A DNA stretch of 64,000 nt from Paralichthys olivaceus (Eukaryota; Chordata; Actinopteri; Pleuronectiformes; Paralichthyidae). A program made the position numbers and the translations under genes. The stretch's first letter is position 1; every line of letters begins with the position of its first letter. Below, one piece after another: positions 27,775 through 50,595 of this stretch. The stretch covers positions 9,498,501-9,562,500 of the forward strand of contig NC_091113.1 in the NCBI RefSeq assembly GCF_024713975.1. Direction: 5' to 3'. A model generated the notes under the pieces. The model did not search any database. It saw nothing but the letters and a program-made list of their open reading frames with translations, and was not told the origin of the DNA.

Positions 27775-27990
27775 AACCGGTTAGATAAACTTGGTGGAAG
27801 GATGTGGACTGACAAAGTTTGGAGCGGATCCAGATTTTTTTTTCAATTTCTTTATCATTGCAAGATATGACATTTTCCAACATTTACCATTTTCCTAGAG
27901 AATAATTCATGGATCTTGACGATTGACTGATATAATCTGTATAATTTGGTGCATGATTGAATTTAAGGTGCATGATTGAATTTAAGGGCC
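27775..27990. repeat. Repeat remnants upstream of the syt5 start
   Basis: 'gcggatccagattt' and 'ttcatggatcttga' resemble dispersed fish repeats. A perfect 19-base unit beginning 'ggtgcatgattgaattt' is repeated twice in tandem at about 27949-27986. Confidence 0.45.
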
Positions 27991-28719
27991 ATGATGGATT
28001 CTAGTTCACATTGTGTTTGTGATGCTTGGTGTGCAGAGAGAGTTAGCACCACTCTGTATGTTTGCTGTGTAATCCCTATGTCCATGCGTTGCAGTACAGT
28101 ACAAGACCACAGGACATCTCTAAGCCAGATGCTCAACATGGCTGACCCTAATCCCTCTGTTACACTCATTCTCTCTGCCATCTCCCCCATCCCACAAACC
28201 ACGCTTTCACTCCCCCTTTACTCCCATCCCACTTCTCTCTCGTCACTGTCTCTGCTTGTAACTGGATTTAAATCTGGTGGCCAGGACAACAATATTAATC
28301 CAAAATCCCAGATCCCCAAAGCTTAGATAAATAGGGGCTGGTCTCCTCCCCTGAATTTTCCACACCAACAGTTACTGTTTGATGCCCAGGAAGCTTTTGT
28401 GGTCAGATTTCTGGATTTGTTATTTGCGTTTTACATGAATATTTGTTCCCACATTAAAAAAAAAATCATCATTTTTAGAGTATACTGCACATGAAGTGAC
28501 ATTTAAGTGTCATATAATGGGGGGGGGCTCAAAATCGTAGAAAAATATGAAAACTATTCACAACTACAGAACCAGTCTGTTCAACCACTTTTTAAGTAGG
28601 TGTGTTCAAAAACAAAATTATTTGCCTAGCTTTTCTCATTGGTTTAATTTTTTTTTGCGATGCTCTTGCACATGATCATAACAGACTTTACAAGTTTACA
28701 ATCTACATATTGATCTTAC

Positions 28720-28800
28720 CTGTCGATATGTTCCTGTGATCTCCTCTATATCCACAGAGCTGATGATGCAGCTTTTAATTGTTTTTCTCGTTGCTTTGCT
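28720..28800 (-). other. syt5: Probable 5' untranslated exon of syt5
   Basis: On the minus strand a strong donor, GACAG followed by GTAAGA, falls at 28720/28719. It could join the acceptor at 27691, five bases before the syt5 ATG. The exon's upstream boundary is not determined; the end given is nominal. Confidence 0.4.
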
Positions 28801-30572
28801 TTTGCGTCATGCATCCATCGTCCCTTCACTACGTCGTTGACTCTCACTGGCTCTTTGCAAACCTTTCCATCAAAGCTAAAGCGCTGGCAAATCACTAGAG
28901 CAGTGTTGTGATTTAATCCCCCCCACCCCTCCTCCCGATATTAGAATGCTGACAACACATCTGTTGCTTCATGTCTCTGAAGGAAGATGCATGAAAAGCA
29001 AAAGTCGCCTTGCTCTTATTTTATTGCTCCACTGTGAGTAATATCACACATGTTGAACAGTTAAAGGCTTTTGTCCAAGTAGCAAAAATAACTTCATTAG
29101 ACTGATGACGAATTGCAACAGTGCTTGCGTTTGTCCATTAGACTGAAGAGATTGTAGTGCATCCGGCTCTTTACTAATCCCCTCACCAGAGCTGCCCTCG
29201 CAGTCATTCGGCAATCTACCAACAACTTGCATCGCGAGTGGATATTCCAGCCTCCCCATCCCTTGGCTTACCATTTTACTGTACCGAACACATACCCGCA
29301 TTTAGAGCACCGTGAAGAGTAATCCCCAGGCACGCTGCTACGTGTTTGCACTGCTACATCTGGAGATTTCAGTGGTTAAACTCAACTTATTAAACAGCAG
29401 AGGGGAATGAAAACTCTACCAAAAGAGCAAAAATATTAGAAATATAATGTATATTATATATATATATATATATATTATATATATTTTTTGGAAAGATGTT
29501 ATTCTTGTTACCTCTGTCAAGGAGGTTAGGACATTGTGAAAACGGACATTGACAGTCCCACCATGTGCATGGATCTTGAAAAAAAATCACACATTTAAGG
29601 AGCTGATATCTGAATCTGCAATTTGTTGCAGCATGACTGAATTTAATGGGACTATTGGGCCTTTGGCAGACTATGTGCTATTCTGGGTTGCATTATACTC
29701 TCTTAAAGTTCATGTAATTTATCACGGATGTTATGATGCTGTATCACAGAGAAAATACACTTGACTGATGTCGTCTGAACACCTCTGCAACTGCATCTTA
29801 TCTTTGCTGAAATGTATAATTTACATGAGCATTTTTAACCACACACTGCTGAGTAAAATAGGAAATACACTTGACTCTGATGTCATCTGTTTACACCTCT
29901 GAAACTGCGTGTTATCGTTCCTGAAACTTGTAATTTACTAAGAAGCAGCATGGGCATTTTGAACCACAGGCACTTTGGTTCCTCAATGTTTAACATTAAA
30001 CCCCCACCACCCAATGGTGACTAAGCAAAGTTCTGCTGTTATCTTTATAGTGTTCTATAGCCAGACATGCTATTATGGAAAGCACAGATAGTATATATAG
30101 ACTGCACAACACATCAGATGACTATATGTCTGAACAGTTAGACATTAACTGTTAAACTGTCTTTTAAAAAAAGATCGACAAAAAACAGTGTGAGCAAAAT
30201 CTGACTTTATTAAATGTCTCCATATTCATCTAAATTTTTACACCTTTTTGTGAATTGATTTTGATTGGCAAACTTTATTATGAATTTTAAAAAAACAACT
30301 GTGAAGCTTGAAACCTCTGACAGTGGAATGCATGACACATGATAAAGTCTAAATGAACAAGTGATAAATAGTAGCTTTTAGCACCAGAGATTTTTTCACT
30401 GAGGTTTAAGGAAAACTGAGGTATTTTATGTCATTTTGCTTTTGAACTTCTCTTGTGCCTTTGATAACAGAATGAAGTTTAGGTCAAGTGTTAAAATATT
30501 AGTTATAACGGAAAAAAACACAGCGAGAGATTGTTACACTGTGGAGCTTGTGTCACTGTACTGCTGTGACCT
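28801..30572. other. Spacer between syt5 and the ferritin gene
   Basis: Holds a (TA)n run at 29451-29484 and a diverged tandem duplication at 29752-29971. The right part is ferritin 3' sequence. No gene recognised. Confidence 0.55.
29752..29971. repeat. Diverged tandem duplication, period about 110 bp
   Basis: Both units start with 'aaatacacttgact', continue with a 'acacctctg(c/a)aactgc' block and 'gcattttgaacca'-type sequence. The second unit begins at about 29862. Several indels separate them, so the duplication is not recent. Confidence 0.65.
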
Positions 30573-31550
30573 TTACAGAGTGTGTTTATCAAAGAGGTAT
30601 TCTCCCATAGGGCCATGTGTCTCGGACGCAGTGATGCGAGTCAGACTCCCGACATAGTCACCCAGCTTCTTGATGGTCTCGTGGCTGTCAGTGAGGAAGT
30701 GCTGCTCAAGGAAGTCACACAGCTACAAAAGAGGGAAAACAAAACAAAGTGAGTAAGACGTGAAATCAGTCTATAAGAAGGTAGTCACATTAGGACGCAG
30801 TTAATATTTAATATACTATTAAACTTTCCTCAAAAGCTTCCGGACTTATATTACTTGACACACAAGTATTTTCCATGTATAGAAGTGCATCAGTTTCCTA
30901 ATCTTGCTGCTCAACAACAGTCTTAGGAGAAATGGCAGTTTTATCTAACAGAGCCAGACGTACATGAGGGTCGGTGTGGCTGCCAGCTCTGCGGTGCACG
31001 TCAAGGATACATGTGTTGAGGGTCTTCTGATAGTCGAGGGAAAAGGAGATTGCATCCAGGCCACCTCTCCAATCCTCTCTACTTGGTTTCTGGAACACGA
31101 AAAGTTGATATTAAACAGGATCCGCAAATGTTCTCAACAAACTCAATAGTCAAGGCCAAACATTTTGGACTTACAGCGATAGTCTGAAGCAAAATACGGC
31201 CTCCTCTCATGTTCTGATATTCCAGCAGCTTCTCGGCTTGCTCCCTCTCCTTCACCGAGCGCTCCAGGAAGAAGCTGGAGAATTTTGGCAGGGCTACATC
31301 ATCCCTGTCAAAATACATCCCCTAAAAGATGCACACACACATGTGCAGGATTAGATGAAAAGAAAAAACAGTGAAGCAAAAAGGGCAACGTCCAGCAGTT
31401 CACATTACAAAACAATTAAGAGTGATCACACAAGACATGAATTCGTACCAGAGCGAGGTAGGTGTAGGACGCATTGAGCTTCAGGTTGATGAGCTTGTTG
31501 ACGTCTCCTTCAGTCTCCCCGTGGAGGTTTTGTTTAACCACAGACTGCAT
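30573..31550 (-). CDS. Ferritin subunit, light-chain-like, ferroxidase site degenerate
   Basis: Subunit of the 24-mer iron store. Exons on the minus strand: 31550-31449, 31321-31175, 31089-30964, 30722-30573; 174 aa, the family's usual length and exon plan. Conserved marks: [29 protein letters not shown] and EYLFDKHTL. Against human heavy-chain numbering the ferroxidase positions read Lys27, Tyr34, Lys61, Glu62, Gln65, Gln107, Ser141, so only Tyr34 and Glu62 remain. It should not oxidise iron by itself and would need heavy subunits. [15 protein letters not shown] resembles light chains, but the light-chain acidic nucleation cluster is also weak. The ATG follows directly after an acceptor at 31553, so the 5' leader is in an upstream exon. 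I cannot say whether it is orthologous to mammalian FTL or a fish-specific heavy-chain relative. Confidence 0.92.
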
Positions 31551-31552
31551 TT

Positions 31553-32110
31553 CTGAAACAAAGAAAGATGTGTCAATCCGTGGGACTGAAATGAAGTTAA
31601 AACAAAGCTCAAGGTGAGGACTAACTTCATCTTGGAAGCAGCGCAGAGGAAACACGAACCTGTCTTACCTTCCCCTCCTCTGGAGACAAACTGAGCTAAC
31701 TATCGCTTCTGAGAGGCTAATAACACCCCCGAGCTTACTTATCATCCAGCTTCGTGCAACCGATGTTTAACCGCCTCAGTGAAACATTAGCCAGGGTGTT
31801 GTCATGTGTTGTGCGGTGAGTTCAGTGGTCTCGTGGGATGAGATAACAGACGCTTGATTGAAGAGCTAGCTGCTGATGCTATCTATACAAGCTAACGCTG
31901 AAATCGTTCGCTGAAAGTCTAGTTAGCCTTTAGCCGAGTTAGCACCAACTAAGGCTGGTTAGCGTAGTCAGTGGCTGTAGTTTAGTTGGTGTAACACAGG
32001 TCAGTGTTAGTTCGGATGTTACTCACTGTGCTCGTCTTTATCTTCTTGTTTACACTCCTCCAAAACAGTGACGACATTTACCTCGTGTGTACGCTCATGG
32101 TGTCTGCCTG
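31553..32110 (-). promoter_or_regulatory. Ferritin 5' leader and promoter region
   Basis: Two candidate leader-exon donors are on the minus strand: AAG/GTAAGA at about 31667 and CACA/GTGAGT at about 32023. The region is rich in GCTAAC/GTTAGC words. I scanned the minus strand for the CAGTGN loop of an iron-responsive element. The only CAGTG overlaps the second donor, and its flanks do not pair. Confidence 0.5.
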
Positions 32111-32342
32111 TACTGCCACCTGTCGTGCTGGAGGGCACACGACATCTTTCTGACCCGTTGACATAACAATGGTTAGTCACCATCTCGTCCTATTTTCGAA
32201 AAATATGGTGAGAGAATAACTAACACTTTGTTAATCATTCACAGGCACAGTATGCAGCTGAATGAAATGCTTTTTCTCACAGTCCAATGTGCAAAAACAG
32301 AGCAGTGCAACTATGTGGTGTATGGCAGTACGGTGTTAAAGG

Positions 32343-32842
32343 GTCTGACAGCTTGATCAACAGAACAAAACATTTGACATATGTCAGGTACATCAATTAT
32401 GTGTTAAAGGTACAGTGTGTAGAATTTTGTGATCTCTAGTGTTGAAGTTGCATGTTGCAGCTGAACACCCGTCACCTCACCCTCTCCTTCCAAACATGAC
32501 AAAGAACCTGTGGTAGCTTCAGTTGTTGTAAAAACTCAAAAGGTGTTTAGTTTGTCCAGTCTGGACTAATGTAAAAAACATGGCGGCCTCCATAGAGAGG
32601 ACCCCCTCGATGTTAATATAAAGTATTTGCATATAAAGGGACTTTTCTGGGGTAAAGAAAACTACAATTCATACAATTTAGATGAAATGAACTAGTGAAA
32701 ACATCATGAGAATTATTCTACATTGAATTTCTGCCAATAGTTCCCGTCCACCTAAATCCTACACACTGAACCTTTAAAGAGTCTGACAGCTTGATGAACA
32801 GAACAAAACATTTGACATCAGGTACATCAATTATGTGTTAAA
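32343..32842. mobile_element. TTAA-flanked MITE inside a duplicated 65-bp sequence
   Basis: The core, about 32404-32781, has inverted ends: 'ttaaaggtacagtgtgtag' on the left and 'ctacacactgaacctttaa' on the right, each ending in TTAA as in piggyBac-type targets. It has no coding capacity. A 65-base sequence starting 'gtctgacagcttgat' and ending 'catcaattatgtgttaaa' lies on both sides (32343-32407 and 32781-32842) in the same orientation with few differences. Confidence 0.8.
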
Positions 32843-34249
32843 CCTCTTCTCTGTGCTCACACGATGCTTTTGCATTATGCCGATATGTATTGCTAGACTA
32901 AATTGTGATAATTATTGTTTTGTCAGCTAGCCCTATGTTCAACCCAACTGAAACAAATTATTAAACTCGGTTAAACTTAGTTTTATATCAACAAATAGTT
33001 TAGCTTTAACACTCACATTTCCCATAATGTTTCTCTCACTGCTCATGATAATCAAGAAGATATATGAAGATGGTAAGCAGACCTAGTTTGTAATAAGCAC
33101 ATCAACATACATGCTTCACATTTATGTATGTAACCAGACCCAGAGGTAAATATAATGTGTGTTCAACAATTTAGTATGACCCTCAATGGATGTTCTGTGT
33201 GCGTATACAAACTTATGTAAGTTGAAATGTGAATGCTGAACTACTTTGATATCTAATACAGAAACTCATTATAAACTTGTTCTGTTTATGACTGAGTTCG
33301 TGCAATATAGTGAAACCTATTAGCATTTGTAAATGTGAACTTCCTCCTCCCTCCTTCCGCAGTGGTCACAGCTGGACAGCGTTTCCTTTGACATCCTAAA
33401 TCATTTTATTGAGTTCTGCATCATATGAGACCATATACACTGTTTTAAATTGATGTGGTCTGCAAATTCTGTTGCCCATTATGTTTCCCGTTAACAGTTC
33501 CGCATACATGTATCCACAAGGAAGCTATAAATATCACTTCCTACACAGTGTGAAGAAGCAAAAAGCAAATAGACAGTTCTGCAAAACCAGCTTAAAGAGA
33601 TGAGACGATGAGTATAACAAAAATTATAACAAAGAAATTATTATAGTCAGTAAATATGCATATAAAACCATTTATATTTACATGTTATTTCATCATGTTT
33701 TATTTATATACACTTTAACTGTTTTAAATTGAGAAGCATTTTAAAGCTTTGCCTGAGCCTAAAGAAAAAAAAGTCTTATTATCAAGTTACACAGGCAAGT
33801 ACAAACTACGAATCTGAAAATGACAAATATACAGCAGATAAAATGCAGATAAAACGCAACTACCACCAATAAATATGTGAGACTGAAAAATGCACTTGAT
33901 TGAAGCACCTATGAAAAGCTACACACATTGACCGTTAATAAGGAAGTTACAGGCGGGGCAAAGGTCCCTGTGGTTGTTCAAAAACGAGAAGCAACCATTT
34001 ACTTAGTCACTTGTCATTATGAGTGGGGACCAGAGGTTAAGAGAGGAGGACATGGCTAAGAATTAAAAGTCAACTTCGCTGGAGTAAAGTAAATATTGGT
34101 CAGTGTCAGCACAGGCTGAAAGAAATTCTTTGCCAGCCTTAAGTGTTGTTTCTGTCAACACACTGGTACTGAAAACAGAAACGTGAAGTTCGTCTCCTGA
34201 CAACAACAGAATTTAACAAGTTCATAATATGTGAGTAACTTAATTAACC
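32843..34249. other. Upstream region of ptprh
   Basis: AT-rich, with no long open frame and no recognised repeat. The ptprh promoter and any leader exon should be near its right end, but I cannot point to a TATA box or donor with confidence. Confidence 0.5.
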
Positions 34250-45584
<11,335 letters not shown>

Positions 45585-45780
45585 ACTTTTTTGCACTTAG
45601 AGAAAAAAATATATAATCCTAAAGTTAATATACTATATTTTGTTATAAACTGTAAATGTGGAGTTTTGAGTTATAAATGTTCTATATAAATGCAAACCTT
45701 GATCATTTTTGCTTAAATTTGCCAAATATTGTTATTGTTGTTATGTGAGGGAGAAAACCACAACAATTTAAAAAACTACA

Positions 45781-45840
45781 TTTATTAAAAATAACAAATG
45801 TAAATAGAAAACCTCTTCTATCTTTTGTACAAGAAATAAA
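45781..45840. promoter_or_regulatory. Opposed polyadenylation signals of ptprh and the Harbinger-derived gene
   Basis: The + strand has AATAAA at 45835-45840, 250 bases after the ptprh stop. The minus strand has AATAAA at 45786-45781, about 275 bases after the stop of the convergent gene. Use of both would give overlapping 3' ends. Confidence 0.5.
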
Positions 45841-46059
45841 ATATTTTGTATTAACAGATACCTGAATGTGTTTCATCAAGTCTGCAAACGTTTAAAAAAC
45901 TGAATGCTGTCATGGTTACACATTGGTTTCAAAACTGAAGCGTAACAGTGAGCAACGAGCCTCAGACTGAGAAACTCCAGCGACTGGTGCTGTGTTTCAG
46001 TTCCAGTGTTTCTCCTTCATGTGTCAACGATGCTCCTCTCCTGCTTCCGAGAACACACC

Positions 46060-47982
46060 TCACTCTTTCTCCTCTGTTGGGTTGTCACCCGGCGGGTCCG
46101 AGCTACTGGAAGGTAAAGAAAAGCTACTCTCGATGACTTTCTGTCGAGCTTGCAGGACCTCTGTGTTGACCTCTCCTGTAGCTGCGAGCTGCCTGCCCTG
46201 ATGTAGGGGCTCAATTTTACCCGCTGCGGGCGGGGGAGGGACGGAGAACTTCATTGCGATGTTGTGCAGGACACAGCACGTCTTGATAATGTTGGACTTT
46301 TTGTTCAAAGTGGCTTCTTTTGCGAAGCCGAGTTGCATCAGACACCTGAAGCGCCTCTTCATGGAGCCGAGCGTTTTCCGCATGACGTTCAGGATCTTTG
46401 CGTGGGCCTCGTTGAAGCGGTTCTCGCTGTCAGTCGCTGGTGCTGCCAGAGGAGGCAGGACATTTTTGCTCAAGTGGTATCCTCTTCCACCTTTAAGAGA
46501 GACACAAGACAATACAATATTAAGACCGTTAAAATATTACTGCTACAGATTGTATTGTCATGTCATCTACTAATGTGAACTACGCTGATTGTGAGGAAAC
46601 AGTCTCACAGAAGTGATTACACCAAATTGAGTCACTCATCTGTGCAGAAACTCACACAAAACAATTTCTATCATGTTAAAGCAGCATTGTGTGTGTGTTT
46701 TAACTGGATTACACAAAAGCACATACAGACATAGGTCTCAGGTTAAAGGGATAGTTCACCCAAAAGTGAAAATGCACTCAGGATCTACTCACCACTGTGC
46801 CGATGGAGGGGTGGTGAAGTGTTTGAGTCCACAAAACCCTTTTGGAGTGTGCATGGAGTGTTCATACTGCTCCTATGGTGTCATCCCAGCACCAACATTC
46901 ATTAGACTTATACACCATGTTTTAGATCAGCGAGAACTGCAAGAGTAACTAGGAGGAGGATCACAGAGAGCATTTAGAATTAAAACATGGTGTAAATGAT
47001 GCTGTTTCTATAGTCGAATTTGAATGGTGGGGCTAAAGGACACTTGGATGACACCACAGGAGCAGTACGGAGGCATTTTCTGTTGGTTCTTTTTTACGTT
47101 GGTCACCATTTACTTCAATTGTATTGGATTTGGCTGCAACGCTATTTACCCCTGACACTCCAGAAGTGTTTTGTGGTGAGAAGATCCTGAGTGCATTTTC
47201 ATTTTTGCATGGACCATCCCTTTATGTGTCACTTTGCACATGATCGAACGTGTCTCTTCCACGCGTGGCCTCTTGTTTTTGATTGTCATCTTACCGATCA
47301 CCCAGAACTGTCCGAGCAGCTCCTTCTCGATCTCTCTCCCTTTGTCCGACGACTCCCACATCTCCTGCTCGCCGGTGCTGCCCACGCAGCACCTCTCCAC
47401 GCTGAGGACGTTGCCCTCGGAGTCGCAGATGATCTGGCTCACCACGGACGTGTAGCCCAGGGTGTTGACGAAGGACCTGAAGGAGCTCCTCTCGTACGGG
47501 GACGCTCGGATCTTGAAGTGAGCCGGAGCCAGGATCCCCAGCACGTTGGGGATCCCGCACAGCTCCTTGATCTTCACGGCGACGTTGGCTTTGGCGTCTG
47601 GGGTCAGCGGGAACGAGACGAACTGCTCGGACATGCCCGCGATGATCCCGGAGACGGCGGCGATGGCGGCGGCGGCTTGGTCCATCTGGCTCAGGCCGAC
47701 TCTCTGCAGCACGGCGGCGGAGGAGATGCCGTGCGCGTAATAGTTGAGAGCCAGCATGACCATGGCGTCCAGGGGCAGCTCCGGTTTCAACTGAGGTTGC
47801 GTCTTCATGCGGCTCCGGACGGCGTCTGTGATGAAGGTGAGGCAGGGTCTGGTGAGGTGGAACATCTGGAACAAAGCGTCATCGTCCAAGTCGTCGAAGC
47901 AGCTCCGGGTGTCGCTGTCCGATTCCGAGTGTCTGAGCAGCTCCTCCTGGAGGGCGAGCCACACCGGCAGAGCGAAGGCCAT
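46060..47982 (-). CDS. Harbinger-transposase-derived protein (HARBI1-like), catalytic residues lost
   Basis: Two exons on the minus strand, 47982-47295 and 46490-46060, phase-1 junction, 372 aa (human HARBI1 is 349). HARBI1-family wording: an alpha-helical N-terminus with ALNYYAHGISSAAVLQRVGLSQ, FPLTPDAK, ELCGIPNVLGI, SQIICDSEGNVLSVE, MKRRFRCL and NIIKTCCVLHNIAM. The acid residues of the DDE site are all changed by alignment to HARBI1: VVDCIH reads ILAPAH (Ala152), the GSLQD Asp aligns to Glu205, and VIEKTF reads VMRKTL (Arg267). The frame is otherwise open over 372 codons with a good intron, which argues for a kept, non-transposing gene rather than a decayed transposon. Exon 1 is GC- and CpG-rich, unlike its surroundings. 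No Harbinger ends flank it. Possible roles (DNA binding, partner of a MYB-like protein) are inference from HARBI1. Confidence 0.85.
46744..47224. mobile_element. TIR element (MITE) in the intron of the Harbinger-derived gene
   Basis: About 480 bp with inverted ends of roughly 45 bases: the left begins 'taaagggatagttcaccc' and both ends share 'gaaaatgcactcaggatct' in inverted form. A TA at each end could be the target duplication. No transposase frame inside. The right end is only 70 bases from the donor at 47295. A partial relative lies at 12617-12775. Confidence 0.85.
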
Positions 47983-48359
47983 GTGTCACAAAACACAAAA
48001 TACGACCACGATGACCGGATGAGAGAGAAAAGTAGAGAAGTGGCGAGTGTCGTGGAGGCACAGTCTTCTTCTGTAATGTTTTGGCTGTGCGTACAGCTGT
48101 GCGTAATCGCCCCCCTGTGGTCAGGAATACAAACTACCAACAAATGCAGTTATATCCAAATAAATCAATGAACAAACATGTGCTCCTGCTCTTTTAATTT
48201 GTAGTTACTGCTTTTCCGTACTAATTGTATCTGTGTGAATGCATGTTACATTTATTTTTAATTCAAACAATCATAACATAAACCCAGTGGCCAAAGCATC
48301 ATTTGTTTCCCCTTTTATTTAAATAAATTGTTACGTTTGCTCTTCTTTCACTCATTAGG

Positions 48360-48460
48360 GCATCGAGTCAAGTCAGATTTATTTATATAACACATTAAAA
48401 ACAACAGGGGTTGAGCCAAAGTGCTGAACAATCATGGCAAAGAAACAAGCATGGGTGAAA
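48360..48460. repeat. Dispersed repeat fragment
   Basis: 'gatttatttatataacacat' followed by 'ttgagccaaagtgctgaac' is common fish repeat wording. Short and diverged. Confidence 0.5.
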
Positions 48461-48831
48461 AGATAGAAATACAAATTGACCTTCACCTCCGACTTATTAA
48501 CTGTAGATCTCTTGTGAAGTTTATAAGATATTATCGTTCATCGCTATTGCACAAAGTTATACAATATATAAAAACTCAAATTTATTGAAAATAGTGCTGC
48601 CTCATTCTTTTTCCTTTAAATGACAAGTTGCTGAGACAATTGTGATATTGTGTTCCATCAGAAAAACTTGGCTCACTCAGTCCCCCTTTGAGCCACATTG
48701 CATTGTTCCTGGATAAATCATTCAAGCATTATTCTTCCTTTATAAACCTGGAGTAAACACTGACACTACAGCAAATCCCCAGCAGCTTCACTTCTTCTCT
48801 CCCTCCAGCAAAAATCAGTCTCTGCTCGGCA

Positions 48832-49821
<990 letters not shown>

Positions 49822-49825
49822 TCAC

Positions 49826-50595
49826 CTGTAAATGACGTAGAAATGCTGTTCAGCTCGCTACTGTCGACAGCTCTCATACAAAGATCTCCTGGAAAACATT
49901 TCCTGTTGCCATCTTTTCACTGAACTCTGGATATTCACGTCCTCTATGTGTATTTTTTACTACAATATAAACAAAGCGGACTCATCTTAAACTACAAAAA
50001 CACGTTATAATCACAATTCCACCAGACTCCTTCTATTCCTGAACTCAGAACCTCTGTAAACACTATCGGCGATCAGCTATCTTGCCTACATGTTGTCCCA
50101 CGTCATATGTAGCTCGATGTGAAACTGTCGTCGTGTACAGTGTTCCGCTTTTAGAATTTAAAATACCAAAAACACATTAGCACGTAATTTATTTCATGTA
50201 GTAATGTTCTACATAAAATCCAAAACAATAAGAGAGATTAAAAATACACCCAAAGGATTGTGTTTCTTAGCTTTGCGAATAAGAAGTCGAGGGCATGTTA
50301 CGCCATCTTGTGTCGGACACATTAGGTGTTGCACACATCGGAAATAAACGATGCAGCATGGTTCACGAGCACCTGGAGTTTAGTAGAGAGCAGATTTATC
50401 AGGTAATAAGGAAATTATGAGACAATTTCTCTACGTAAGTATTTAACTTCCGTCTTCAGTTACTGTTTAGTGACACGCTATTGATCGTTTCCTTTTTAAC
50501 GCTGCGCAGTGACGGAGCTGCGATGGTCCAGCGTGGCTGAGGACTGACACCACCGAGGACAACACACACTTAGAAACAATCCTCAAGAATTCTCC
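49826..50595. promoter_or_regulatory. Divergent pigp-rexo4 promoter region
   Basis: On the minus strand an untranslated pigp exon ends at 49826 (CAG/GTGAGT). On the + strand the rexo4 ATG is at 50596. Under 800 bases hold both leaders and promoters. I see no TATA box close to either; start sites are not determined. Confidence 0.5.

Noticed and set aside
32015-32030. CAGTGA on the minus strand as an iron-responsive element loop
   Set aside because: The five bases on each side do not pair, there is no bulged C at the right distance, and the motif is part of a GTGAGT donor.
46060-47982. Harbinger gene as an active transposon
   Set aside because: Catalytic acids are lost and no terminal repeats or target duplication surround the gene; the TIR element in its intron has unrelated ends and no coding capacity.
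47191-48171. 326-codon open frame on the + strand
   Set aside because: It is antisense to the Harbinger-derived exon, which has family homology and a good intron. The length follows from high GC content on the opposite strand.
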